From positions 6,726,501-6,790,500 of the forward strand of contig NZ_CP067041.1 of assembly GCF_016599855.1 (NCBI RefSeq): DNA of 64,000 nt, written 5' to 3'. This DNA is from Bradyrhizobium diazoefficiens. Lineage in GTDB: Bacteria; Pseudomonadota; Alphaproteobacteria; Rhizobiales; Xanthobacteraceae. Under the pieces are notes generated by a model. The model saw only the letters and a list, made by a program, of their open reading frames with translations, searched no databases and had not been told where the DNA came from. Shown piece by piece: positions 10,901 to 18,584 of the stretch (the stretch's first letter is position 1; each line of letters opens with the position of its first letter). A program made the translations under genes and the position numbers.

Positions 10901-13900
10901 AGACGACGTCGAGACCGACCGCGCCGGACACGCCACCGCCGATGGTCGCCGTGATGTCGCCTGCCCCTGTTGCACCGTCGTCCAGGACGATTCCATCGCC
11001 GTTAGCACCGCTGACATCACCGACCGTCGTCAGCGAGATGTGGCCGATGCCACTCTGGGTGACAGCAATGCCATTGTTCTTGCCGCTCAGCGTGCCGGTT
11101 GGCGTCAGCACAATATCGCCGCGGCCGTCGGTCGTCCCGCCTGACGCCGTGAAGTCGAGCGCATCGCCCTGCGACGTCGTGATGTTGGCGTCGCCGGTGA
11201 CCGTGAAGATACCGGCGGTCGTCGCCTGACCGGTGATGGTACCGGTGAAATCATAGCTCGTGTTGTCGAGCTTCAGCGTATCGATGCCGCCGGCGAAGGT
11301 CACGGTCTGCGCATCGGCGCCGCCGAGCTCCAGCGTCGCGCCGTCATCGATGATCAGGGTGCCGATGCCGCTGAGGCCGCTGGCGAGATCGAGCGTGCCA
11401 GCCTGGACCTCGATGGTACCGGTGTTGGTGACGGCGGCCGTGACGGTATTGGAACCGGAGACGGCATAGAGGTGGCCGGCATTGCTAAGGGTCCCGTCAT
11501 TGACCGTGACCGCGGTCAGATAGAGCGCCGACGTCCCGTCGACCAGGACGGTACCGTCCTTGTTGGTGACGACCACGTCGGTCAGCTTCAGCGTGCCGTG
11601 ATGGATCGCCTCCAAAGTGCCGGTATTCGTGATGGCATCCTGGACGACGTCGATCTCGCCGCCATCGGCAGCCATGACGTTCTGGTTGACGATGGTATAG
11701 ACGGGAACGGGCGGATCGAAGGTGAGCGTGCCGGTGACGCTGATCGTGCCGGTGATGGTGATGTTGGCGTTGTTGATGGCACTGGTGCCGCTCGACTCCA
11801 GCGTACCGGAGATCGTCACTGTGCCGCCGTCGATGGTGGCGCCGTCGAGATCGAGCGTCGAGCCGGTCTCGACCGACACCGTGCCGCCGGTGTTGGTCAC
11901 CTTGGTCGCGATCAGCTTCAGCGTACCGGCGTTGATGGCGGCTATTGTATCGGTATTGGTGACGGCTTCGCCGTTGATGTCGAGCTCGGCGCCATTGGCC
12001 TGGATGATGCCGCTATTGGCGATGGCGGCGGCCGGGGTTGTCGCCACCAGCGCCAGCAGGCCGCCAAGGGTCGCCTCGATCAGATAGCTGTTCGAGATGG
12101 TGGCGTCGGTGATGGTGGTGGTGCCGGAGGACGCGAGCGTACCGGAGACCGTGAGCGCGCCGCCCGTCAGGCTTGCGCCGGTCATTGTCAGTTTGTCGTT
12201 TGCGTCGACCTTGACTGTTCCTCCATTGGCGATTGTCGCCGCCGAGACGCTTGCATCGTTCAGTGTCAGGAAGACCCCAGCGTCGACGGCGACGGCGCCG
12301 TGGTTGAGCGTCGCATCGCCATCGATCGTGCTGTCGCCGGTGATATGGAGCGTGCCGCCCGACGCACCGCTATAATTGTCGATGGTGCCGCCGCTGATCT
12401 TCGTGCCGGACAGGATCAGCGTCCGGCCGTCGTCGACCTCGACCGTGCCGGCGTTGGTGACGACGTCGTCCAGCAGCGTCGCGTCGCCGGCTATTGCCAG
12501 CGTGCCGCCATTGCCGATGGCGCTGTTCGAGATCGCGGCGCTGTCGTCCAGCGTCACCGTGCCGGTGCTGCCGATCGTGAGACTGCCGCCAGAGATCGAC
12601 GAGGTGTCCGCAAGCGTCAGGCTGCCCTCGACCGTCTCGCTGCCGCCCGATGCGTTGGTGAGGCTGGTCGCATGCAGCAGCGTCAGCGCGCCGCGGACGT
12701 CGATCACCGCCTGGAGGCCGGTGTTGGTCGCGGTCTCGCCGTCCAGCGCGTTACCGGTCCCGGACACGCTGATCTTGGAGGTGTTTGTCAGCACGCCGTT
12801 CTTGAGGACTGCCGTGTCCTCCAGCGCCAGCGTGCCGCTGTTGGTGAGGTCGCCGCCGGAGACCGACGAGGCGTCCTGCAGGTCCAGTGTGCCGCCATTG
12901 CCGATGGCGCTGTTCGAGATCGCGGCGCTGTCGTCCAGCGTCACCATGCCGGTGCTGCCGATCGTGAGACTGCCGCCGGAGATCGACGAGGTGTCCGCAA
13001 GCGTCAGGCTGCCCTCGACCGTCTCGCTGCCGCCCGATGCGTTGGTGAGGCTGGTCGCATGCAGCAGCGTCAGCGCGCCGCTGACGTCGATCACCGCCTG
13101 GACACCGGTGTTGGTCGCAGTCTCGCCGTCCAGCGCGTTGCCGGTCCCGGACACGCTGATCTTGGAGGTATTGGTCAGCACGCCGTTCTTGAGGACTGCC
13201 GTGTCCTCCAGCGCCAGCGTGCCGGCGATGATCACTGTGCCGCCGGCGATCGTCGCGGCATCCACGATCAGCTTCGTGCCGACGTCGGCCTTCAGGGCGC
13301 CGCCGGTATTGGCAATATTGCTCTTCAGCGCCAGCGTGCCGCCTGACAAGTTGATCATACCGGAATTGGAGATCGAGGTCCGGCTGTCGATCGTGCCGCC
13401 CGCGGCCAGCGTCAGCGTACCAGCATTCGTGATGGTGCTGGTGTTGGTGACCGTGCCGGTATTCCTGGTCGTTGCCTCGACGTCGATCTTTCCGCCCACG
13501 AGGACGTGGCCACCAACGGAATTGGTGAACTTCGAATCAGCGTTGAGCGTGAGCGCGCCCGCGATCGTCAGCGTGCTGTTGTTGATCAGTTCGGGCGGCG
13601 AGGTGTTGTAGTCGTCCATGATCAGCGACTTGGCGAATGCCGCCGCATCGATCGTGACCGGATAGGACGGCGTCAGACCGCGCAACTGGTCGGTAATGAC
13701 CATCACATCGTCGTTGATAGTCGGGACCGTGTGCGTTTCCCAGTTGAGCTTGTCGCCCCACAGGCCGCCGGACGGCGCGCCGGTCTCCTTGGTCGCGATC
13801 CACACCACCGCCGGGCTGTCGGTGCCCTTGATCGTGACGTTGATGGTCTGGGTCGAGGTCGCGCCCTGGGAATCGTTGAGCGTCACCGTGTAGGTCAGGG

Positions 13901-15866
13901 TCAGGACTTCGCCCTTGGGGATGAAATCGGCGACATAGGCCGGAAGGTCGGCGAGCGACCAATCGATGATGCCGGCATTGTCGGCGGTTTTCGTGCTGTC
14001 CTTTTCAAGCAGCACCGACATCGCGTTCTCGAACATCGCGAGCGGCCCCGGCGGCACGGTGCCATCGGGCAAGACCGCGCTCGTCAGCACCACCGACACC
14101 GAATGCGTGTCGGTGAGGTCGACGTCGGAAAAAGTCAGCGTGCCCGAGGTCGGCACGTCAGTGGTGAGCGGACCACCCGGCACGCTGGTGCCGCCCGAGA
14201 ACGTAATCGTCGGGACGCTGGTGGAGATCACCGGCTTGTCGTTGGTGCCGGTGATCGTGATGGTGATCGGGATGGTCCTGGCTTCGGGGTTGACCGCGAA
14301 ATTGTCATTGACGCTGACAATGTAGGTCAGTGTCAGCGTTTCGCCGGCCCCCAGGAAATCGAAGACATGGTCGGGGACCGTGTAGGTCAAGACCGCCGAA
14401 CCGTTGTTGTTGTTGCCGCCGTCGGCCGCGACGGCGATCTGGACTTGCGTCGCCGCGATGTCCTGCTTCTGGAGAGCAGTGAGCGAGGTGGTGACGTCGT
14501 GATGGCCGGCGTCCTTATAGGTGTAGTTTGATGCATCGAGGCTCACCGACACCGTTGGCCGGTCGCCCAGGTTTTGGTCGACGAACGTCACCCGGATGCT
14601 GACAGTGTCGGAAGGCACGGGGGCTCCGGTCGTGTCTGCGCGATCGCCGGTCGCCGCCGCGTGCTCGGTCGTCGCGAACGCCGTCGTCACATTGCCATTG
14701 GCATCGAGGGTGCGCGCGTCGGGCGGGCCGGGAAAACGATCTGCCCCCTTGTCCGTCCCGCCTTGCCCAGGGCCGGCGCCATTGTTGACAGTGTTGGTGA
14801 AGGTCGCAGTCGCGGTGGCACCGGTGTCCGTCTTGATAAAGACGAGGTTGCCGTTCTGCGTGATGGTGTCGGTGAAGTTCGTGGTCAGCTTGGTGTTGGT
14901 GTTGTTGTCCGTGAACTTCAGCGTGAACACGTCCGTGATCAGCTTCTGCACGTCCGGCGACAGCAGCGCATTGGTGACCGAGACGTTGCCGCCGCTGATC
15001 TGGATCATCTGGCCGGCCTGATTGACCGTCGCGATCGGCAGCAGCGTCAGCTTGTCGAACAGGATGTAGGAGCCGGTGGTGCCGTTCGGCTCGACCAGCA
15101 CCTGGAAATTGGCTTCCGGCTGCGGATCGCCGCCGCCGGCGGGAACGACGAAGTTGATCTCGGTCAGCACCGCCGTGCCGCGGATACCCATGGTGGCAAC
15201 CGGCGTGTCGATCTTCATGTCGCCGTGCTTGGCGGTCTCGCCGGCGACGAAGGTGATGGTGCCCGCGACCAGGCTCAGCAGTGAGGAATTGTTCGACCCG
15301 TTGGGGTCGTAGACCATCTCGTTCAGCACCATCCGCGCATTGGAGGACAGGCCGAACACCGTGCCGTCGATGAAGGTGACGCCGAGCGTCGAATCCGAGC
15401 CGGTCGAGACCACGTCGCCCTTCTCGACGTTGTCGCCATTGTTCAGGATAACCGAGACGCCGTTGCGGATCGCGGTCGCGCTGCCGGTCAGCTTGGTGAC
15501 GTGGCCGATGACCTGCGCCGCGGCGGCGCCGGGCGCGGCCTGCGCGACCTGGACGTAACCGGTGAGTGCGCTGACGATGTCGCCGGTGAGATGGGCGCCG
15601 TCGGGCGAGGCGATCGCCGCGCGCTTGTCGCCTCTGAAATAATCGTGAACGACGAACTCGTGGTCGTCATGGGACAGCACAAGATCGAGCCCTGTGCGCT
15701 TGAACTCGCCGTTGAAGATCAGATTGGGGTCGGCAATGACGATCGCGCCTTCCGGCACATGGCCATGTGCCTTGGCGGTAAAGGAACCGACATGGTCGGA
15801 AGCGGGCGGGTGGGAAACCTGGCCATCCAAAGAGAGCGCAGCGTCAAATTTGCCAACGTAATTCAA
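4977..15866 (-). CDS. Giant FecR-headed, VCBS/cadherin-like repeat adhesin with type I secretion tail
   Basis: An open frame of 3,629 residues, acidic and rich in Thr, Ser, Gly and Asp and almost free of Cys. From the N-terminus: a FecR-like domain at about 119-235 (GHVTKLTGSA to MGIRGTAV), cadherin/VCBS-type repeats at about 415-690, a long beta-solenoid of short N-T-G-T-rich repeats at about 740-1890, more cadherin-like and VCBS units at about 1950-2440, three Ig-like units of about 97 residues at 2500-2793, a second solenoid at about 3050-3340, and a C-terminal domain from about 3515. That tail has RTX-like DTLDGNGGQDQF and an uncleaved secretion-type end, as in proteins exported by type I systems and not by Sec. 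The listed start is TTG without a good ribosome site, so the true start may be some tens of codons downstream. It is divergent from a LapG-like protease, which supports a surface or biofilm adhesin role. Secretion genes are not in the window. Confidence 0.9.
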   Translation of the reverse strand: MNYVGKFDAALSLDGQVSHPPASDHVGSFTAKAHGHVPEGAIVIADPNLIFNGEFKRTGLDLVLSHDDHEFVVHDYFRGDKRAAIASPDGAHLTGDIVSALTGYVQVAQAAPGAAAAQVIGHVTKLTGSATAIRNGVSVILNNGDNVEKGDVVSTGSDSTLGVTFIDGTVFGLSSNARMVLNEMVYDPNGSNNSSLLSLVAGTITFVAGETAKHGDMKIDTPVATMGIRGTAVLTEINFVVPAGGGDPQPEANFQVLVEPNGTTGSYILFDKLTLLPIATVNQAGQMIQISGGNVSVTNALLSPDVQKLITDVFTLKFTDNNTNTKLTTNFTDTITQNGNLVFIKTDTGATATATFTNTVNNGAGPGQGGTDKGADRFPGPPDARTLDANGNVTTAFATTEHAAATGDRADTTGAPVPSDTVSIRVTFVDQNLGDRPTVSVSLDASNYTYKDAGHHDVTTSLTALQKQDIAATQVQIAVAADGGNNNNGSAVLTYTVPDHVFDFLGAGETLTLTYIVSVNDNFAVNPEARTIPITITITGTNDKPVISTSVPTITFSGGTSVPGGPLTTDVPTSGTLTFSDVDLTDTHSVSVVLTSAVLPDGTVPPGPLAMFENAMSVLLEKDSTKTADNAGIIDWSLADLPAYVADFIPKGEVLTLTYTVTLNDSQGATSTQTINVTIKGTDSPAVVWIATKETGAPSGGLWGDKLNWETHTVPTINDDVMVITDQLRGLTPSYPVTIDAAAFAKSLIMDDYNTSPPELINNSTLTIAGALTLNADSKFTNSVGGHVLVGGKIDVEATTRNTGTVTNTSTITNAGTLTLAAGGTIDSRTSISNSGMINLSGGTLALKSNIANTGGALKADVGTKLIVDAATIAGGTVIIAGTLALEDTAVLKNGVLTNTSKISVSGTGNALDGETATNTGVQAVIDVSGALTLLHATSLTNASGGSETVEGSLTLADTSSISGGSLTIGSTGMVTLDDSAAISNSAIGNGGTLDLQDASSVSGGDLTNSGTLALEDTAVLKNGVLTNTSKISVSGTGNALDGETATNTGLQAVIDVRGALTLLHATSLTNASGGSETVEGSLTLADTSSISGGSLTIGSTGTVTLDDSAAISNSAIGNGGTLAIAGDATLLDDVVTNAGTVEVDDGRTLILSGTKISGGTIDNYSGASGGTLHITGDSTIDGDATLNHGAVAVDAGVFLTLNDASVSAATIANGGTVKVDANDKLTMTGASLTGGALTVSGTLASSGTTTITDATISNSYLIEATLGGLLALVATTPAAAIANSGIIQANGAELDINGEAVTNTDTIAAINAGTLKLIATKVTNTGGTVSVETGSTLDLDGATIDGGTVTISGTLESSGTSAINNANITITGTISVTGTLTFDPPVPVYTIVNQNVMAADGGEIDVVQDAITNTGTLEAIHHGTLKLTDVVVTNKDGTVLVDGTSALYLTAVTVNDGTLSNAGHLYAVSGSNTVTAAVTNTGTIEVQAGTLDLASGLSGIGTLIIDDGATLELGGADAQTVTFAGGIDTLKLDNTSYDFTGTITGQATTAGIFTVTGDANITTSQGDALDFTASGGTTDGRGDIVLTPTGTLSGKNNGIAVTQSGIGHISLTTVGDVSGANGDGIVLDDGATGAGDITATIGGGVSGAVGLDVVSHGNGAVTITNNGHITGNTSFGIHVEQDDAGAAGSTHITNTNTGSVVGANGVAAISIQENGTATIINSGTIGPDADLVSSTTYAIVETGGAITINNTGHINGDISVASATFNNDGGGTWTVAGSGVFGDASSIVNHGAIDLHGASISGAGLSVENSNDIDSWGTTSISGIINNTGTIEVNDGTLKLVGSLSGSGSVTIDQNATLDVNATVSQTITFSGSGAELRIDTSSFGGSVAGLAATDKLDLFAIKYDVGTSATYDATTGNLLVSDTHGDTITVKLTGHDYSNAHFAGSSDGNGGTLITLKANDDAPAFTAAEAAPSVSFSELANTTNSTALDPTSGGSGTIHFTDVDLTDRPTATITGQTVTWLAADQTMHLTLTADETAALDQALTLQASGNKNNGAIGWTYSIADSKLDFLGEDQKVKVVSTITLDDHQGGTDTAEVTVWITGANDKPTLADVSAGTLTDTGASDTFSDLTGTLAGADADTGETATLTYAVLDANSQASSTPVEGQYGSLQVASDGSYTYVAHPDKINALPAGSYSDTFTVQTTDVHGAFGTATLTVDITGANDKPTLADVNAGTLTDTGASDTFSDLTGTLAGADADTGETATLTYTVLDANSQASATPVEGQYGSLSIASDGSYTYVAHPDKINALPAGSYTDTFTVQTTDVHGAFGTATLTVNVTGANDAPALDAATLTAISGDDSNPSGTAVSDLFAGKFHDADNGASLTAVAVTADNATSDQGVWQYEVAGSDAWVDISGVGDASALVLSTDTLIRFVPADGFSGTPGMLDVHALDNTYAGAVTAATPVSIDITAAGIDHGGTTPVSDEAASIGTEVTAPAYVPTVTLVGLDDSGNAIESRALTAEVNDLNAPTGSGITYNFEVFDADHSGWVSVQSGHSSSYTPTEAIEGDQIRVEVTYTATNGQAEDIIVSAGTVQQDPNAPIHVHLTGVDFSGNAVENQTLFAQIDGPDAPSGSGIIYSFEVYEADHSGWVMLQHGSGNSYTPTEAIEGEQVQVEAFYTDLQGQLQRLVAPAGTVQEDPNESAHVELTGLDGNNAVDGMTVYATVTDDDAPSGSGITYIFQTYDVNTSSWSIVQQGGGNSYTPGESDDGKSLKVDVQFTDTHGNFETGTASAGIVQAAAPEPPPVVQDFTADAQVSSGLDSISGTLPGTVDRTVIGVSTDGVNFTPVTLDMSGKVTGTYFNFTVGADGIDTLQVGVPSYPDAASLIAAIEGNEHNSTPLTETFYYELKDGDGNLTIDDITFNLTDLTFTGEIASHTTVGTPVSLGSLQVHDWGVTEGFDPSTLSVTVHVSAGVLWSSQFPAPGSSETFADDQTVTITGDQSQIEADLANLNLTSFAPGEIDVLISGVDGPARTPTYSAGSIDVSSPGYINIWTGAAADQSWNTNGNWSLGHIPTASETAVLDANGTVQLALDDNGYIIGGLSLSFTTELDIAGTGYNADAGGVDSYLLVNGQLTNASTIHVVDGTLEAFGHVTNVGTIVADGSYAMLDFANLTGSVIDGGDDGVIMAENGAQIEFGYNTVNGGAILSTGDDSIVHFQQTILNGTELYSNDSSNFEVDGPTTFNGSDSPISISGALVVETYGKLVLDGAVNDFGWIDNDGTMVVESGLTEVKFGISGSGTVEILAGTLEVGADSAIAVQFVGSGAGTLRVDYAAHFTGTVTGFGYGDTIDLAVSPDKVSFESSEGGLKVHYGSGDGDYFTVTGGYDATGFTTADDGNGGTDIVWSHQSPVIDTTHFTHVHDEATNTDTLTDLSVAGSSSEAYTVSAVTAGHGDGTGVTPSYLGDLSLDQLNDDLDSGVTYDPGNSPPTNDKIAFTVTDSFGASDTVNFIFNEGGSGPVFLTGTTGKDVMFASESSDTLDGNGGQDQFVFTPGSSSDSVQHTILDFDTTLDKIDLRQFDNINSFSDIIITQQSVDALVTLDNHESILLKNVVIGNLHASDFIVTNHSGGGII
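8850..9557 (-). repeat. Two tandem 354-bp VCBS units inside the adhesin gene
   Basis: Two adjacent copies, 9557-9204 and 9203-8850, each encode 118 residues starting GANDKPTLAD (protein positions about 2104-2221 and 2222-2339). The protein copies differ at only a few residues, such as S/N, A/T, S/A and Q/S. The very high DNA similarity indicates a recent in-frame duplication or gene conversion. Confidence 0.9.
12501..13223 (-). repeat. 387-bp tandem duplication inside the adhesin gene
   Basis: The stretch 13223-12837 (129 codons starting GTLALEDTAV, residue about 882) is repeated from 12836, with at least 112 codons nearly identical. I see only a few amino-acid differences, such as V/L, S/R and M/T. 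The period is an exact multiple of three, so copy-number change keeps the frame. Confidence 0.88.
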
Positions 15867-16473
15867 CCGGGCACCAAAAAAGGGTTAATATTTAAGAAGT
15901 ATCGATCGGCTAAGCTTGCATATCATTACCAAGTCCTTAGCGAAACCATCTATTGCTTGTGTGATTTAGCGTGACTCGGCCGTCGCGCCTATGCTCACCG
16001 CGACATCCGTGGTCAAGCCGAAGCAATTCGGGCGAACTTGAAAAGTATAGCTTCGTCTATTTGAGCGCATGCGCCGCAGCCACTTGTATTCCAAAGTATC
16101 AATTCGACGGCAGATACTTGCGTCATCTTTCCTTCCTAGTGCTCCGCAACATACTGTGGCAAATACGGAACCAAATCTGTGATCCAATTAACAGGACCCG
16201 TGAAATAATGGGTCATTAGCCATAAGAGCCATAAGATGCAGATCCGGCACTCTCGCAACTTATGCTTGTAATTGACTCCATTTCGCGGCCGCGGCCTCTC
16301 GTAAAATTATACGCAATTCAGGCAGGTCCGCTTCAGCCTACCCGACAGTTTTGGGGCCCCGCCCACGCGCGTTAAGCAGAACAAAACGGCCCGCCTCGCA
16401 CTGTCTCCGCGAAAGCAACAAGCCGGCACGTTGAGGTCGAGGGACCTGGCAAAGCCGGAAAAGGGGATGTCAG
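15867..16473. other. AT-rich divergent intergenic region between adhesin and LapG-like gene
   Basis: These 607 bp separate two divergent genes and are visibly richer in A and T than the surroundings, especially 15880-15960 and 16060-16320. No convincing gene is present. On the minus strand TTGACC (16016-16011) and CATAGG (15993-15988) are 17 bp apart and could be a weak promoter for the adhesin, giving a leader of over 100 nt. A short direct repeat, GCCATAAGA twice, lies at about 16219-16235. The region probably holds regulatory sites for both genes. Confidence 0.55.
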
Positions 16474-17205
16474 ATGGAGACCGCCGCTCGCCGGCGCGCC
16501 TGGCGCGCCATCATTGCTCTATGCGGATTGATCCTGCTCGGATCGACCGGCGATCTTCGTGCCGGCTCATTGCTGTCGCCAGGCGCAGGGGTGCTCGTGC
16601 GCAAATCCGCCGAGCCGTTCGGCGTGTTCGCCTTCGCCATGTCCACGGGCAGCCTGCGACAGAAATGGTTCGCCCTGAAGGAGAACCTCGACGACGACAT
16701 GGTGCAGCTCGCGCTGTGCGACGGCGACCGCGACAATTGCGCCTCGCCTGCGGCGCTGAGGCTGCTCGCCATCGTCGACCAGGCCCGCAGCCGCGATGGT
16801 CGCGCACGGCTCGGCGAGATCAACCGTGCCGTCAACCTTGCCATCCGCGCGGCCGATGACGGCGCCGACGACGTCTGGAGCTCGCCGCTCGCGACCTTCG
16901 CAAGCGGCGCCGGCGACTGCGAAGACTACGCCATCGCCAAGCTCGCCGCGCTGCGGCTTGCCGGCGTCGCCCCGGAAGACCTCCGCATCGTTGTGGTGCG
17001 CGACGTCAGGGCCGGCGAAGCGCACGCGGTTGCCGCGGCAAGGCTCGACGGCCATTGGCTGATGCTGGACAACCGCCGCATGGCGATGGTCGAGGACGAC
17101 AATGCACGCAGCTACCAGCCGCTGTTCGTGCTCTACCAGTCCGCCGTGCTGAAATATGTCGGGGAGCCCGTGCAGTTCTCGATGGTCGCCCCCGAGGCGC
17201 ACTGA
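16474..17205 (+). CDS. LapG-like periplasmic cysteine protease (bacterial transglutaminase-like, BTLCP)
   Basis: A 243-residue protein with an N-terminal hydrophobic export segment (about 12-30) and a BTLCP domain. The Cys-His-Asp triad is intact: C149 in GAGDCEDYA, H184 in GEAHAV and D199 in LMLDNRR. The spacing (35 and 15 residues) is close to that of Pseudomonas LapG. LapG proteases cut the N-terminal region of type I-secreted adhesins and release them from the cell surface, and are held in check by the c-di-GMP receptor LapD. The divergent neighbour is a giant adhesin with a type I tail, so this protein is the natural candidate for its processing (inference). LapD is not in the window. 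Confidence 0.85.
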   Translation: METAARRRAWRAIIALCGLILLGSTGDLRAGSLLSPGAGVLVRKSAEPFGVFAFAMSTGSLRQKWFALKENLDDDMVQLALCDGDRDNCASPAALRLLAIVDQARSRDGRARLGEINRAVNLAIRAADDGADDVWSSPLATFASGAGDCEDYAIAKLAALRLAGVAPEDLRIVVVRDVRAGEAHAVAAARLDGHWLMLDNRRMAMVEDDNARSYQPLFVLYQSAVLKYVGEPVQFSMVAPEAH

Positions 17206-17288
17206 ACCATCTTGTAGCCCACCAGAAAGCCGTTTCGCCGCGCGACACGGGACGCTAGCATGGCGCCTTCTAAGCGGGGGCGACTGGA

Positions 17289-18413
17289 ATGCGGTTGATC
17301 GTGGTGATTGTGGTTGCGCTGCTGGCTTGGCCGGCAGTACCGGGCTTCGCGCAATCCGGTCCATCCGACCGCTCTATCGCCGACAGGCTGCCGCTGTTCG
17401 CGAAGAACAACTGCCAGCAGATCCGCGACCCCGGCAATCAATTGTTCTGCGGTGATGCCGAACTGGCTGCCGCCGCCGAGAAGCTCTCTACCGCGATCGA
17501 GGCGCGGCTCGCCCGCCTCCCCGATCGCCTGCCCGCCATCGAAGAGAACGCGATCTGGATTCGCCAGCGCAATCTCGGCTGCGGCATCGTTGCCCAGGCG
17601 GCGATCCGCGCCGACGATTTCGACCGGGTGAAGGCCTGCCTGCTCAAGGTGACCGAGGATCGCGCCACGATCGTGCGCGATCCGGATTTCGATTGTCTTG
17701 CGGCCAACACCGCAGCTGGTGCACTGATCTGTGCGGACCCGTCGCTGGCGCTCACGGAGACCGAGCTCAACAGCCAGGTGCTCGGCTTGATCGGCAAGCT
17801 GGACCCGACCGCGGCACGCTTTGCCTTCGCCGAATACGGCCGCTGGACGCGCGAGCGCGATCGCAAGTGCAATCTGGTCGGCAAAGAGAACGTGCCGCCC
17901 CAGGAGCTTGGCTCCGCCGAAGATTGTCTTGCCGACTATCTCAAGCACAAGACCGACGAGGTCGCGGCTGCCAGGGGCGATCCGAAGAAGGTGTTCGGCC
18001 GGCAGGTCGCGGCGAGGGAGCCCGACACCGATGCCGTCGATTTCTGCGCCGCGCGCATCCACGCCGCCAATTCGTGCGGCAACTTCCTCCGCATCAACCG
18101 CGTCCATGCGCTCGACAGTCAGATGACCGATCAGGAGGCGCAGGTCACCGGCGAGATCGAGATGGTCGTGCTGGCGCCCTTCACCACCTGCAGCAAGGTC
18201 GCCTCCACCTGCACCGGCACCTGCTGGGACGCCCGGACCGGCCGTCCGCAGCCCGGCGCCGGCGACAAGGAGCGCTCCGCAGAAGCCTTCAATGTCACGC
18301 GCCGGCTAAGGATCCAGCGGACCTTTGCTTTCGTGAAGGCCGCCGACGGCTGGCGCTGCCGGGAAGACGCGCTGGCACCGGTGAACTCAGGCACGGCGGG
18401 CGGGGGATCGTAG
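17289..18413 (+). CDS. Secreted cysteine-rich protein with LprI/DUF1311-like repeats
   Basis: 374 residues with a clear Sec signal peptide (MRLIVVIVVALLAWPAVPGFAQ). The mature part contains repeated segments with paired cysteines of the form C..........C and repeated IWIRQRN / RWTRERDRKC elements, resembling the LprI (lysozyme-inhibitor-like, DUF1311) fold. The C-terminal third (about 250-374) is different and unrecognised. ATG at 17289 follows a purine-rich GCGGGGGCGA. It lies 83 bp after the LapG-like gene on the same strand and could be co-transcribed, but no functional link is evident. Periplasmic or secreted; role unknown. Confidence 0.7.
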   Translation: MRLIVVIVVALLAWPAVPGFAQSGPSDRSIADRLPLFAKNNCQQIRDPGNQLFCGDAELAAAAEKLSTAIEARLARLPDRLPAIEENAIWIRQRNLGCGIVAQAAIRADDFDRVKACLLKVTEDRATIVRDPDFDCLAANTAAGALICADPSLALTETELNSQVLGLIGKLDPTAARFAFAEYGRWTRERDRKCNLVGKENVPPQELGSAEDCLADYLKHKTDEVAAARGDPKKVFGRQVAAREPDTDAVDFCAARIHAANSCGNFLRINRVHALDSQMTDQEAQVTGEIEMVVLAPFTTCSKVASTCTGTCWDARTGRPQPGAGDKERSAEAFNVTRRLRIQRTFAFVKAADGWRCREDALAPVNSGTAGGGS

Positions 18414-18415
18414 GC

Positions 18416-18556
18416 TCTCCTTCTCCCCTTGTGGGAAAAGGTGGCGCGAAGCGCCGGATGAGGGGTTGTCTCCACTCGCTACACTGTTCGTGAGGAGAGA
18501 GACCCCTCACCCGGCTCGCTCTCGCGAAGCCACCCTCTCCCACAAGGGGAGAGGGT
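18416..18556. repeat. Palindromic intergenic repeat element
   Basis: The 5' arm CTCTCCTTCTCCCCTTGTGGG is mirrored by CCCACAAGGGGAGAGGG near 18537-18556, with further internal complementarity (GGATGAGGGG against CCCCTCACCC). The element fills the gap between two convergent genes and can fold into a long hairpin. Elements of this type are dispersed in rhizobial genomes and may also act as a bidirectional terminator here. Confidence 0.75.
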
Positions 18557-18584
18557 GCACCGTTTACGCGGGGAGAGGCGAAGA

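Noticed and set aside
7188..11144. 1,318-codon open frame on the plus strand antisense to the adhesin gene
   Set aside because: It is rich in Arg and Val with no domain, and arises because the repeated Asp/Thr/Gly codons of the adhesin leave the opposite strand open.
8850..13223. Tandem repeats that could be mistaken for a CRISPR array
   Set aside because: The repeats are coding, hundreds of bases long and adjacent, with no short constant repeat and unique spacer pattern.
11472..13346. 624-codon antisense open frame
   Set aside because: Same cause as above. It mirrors the adhesin repeats, including the 387-bp duplication, and has no family features.
15966..16187. 73-codon minus-strand open frame in the adhesin-LapG gap
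   Set aside because: No ribosome site, no recognisable domain, and a composition unlike neighbouring proteins.
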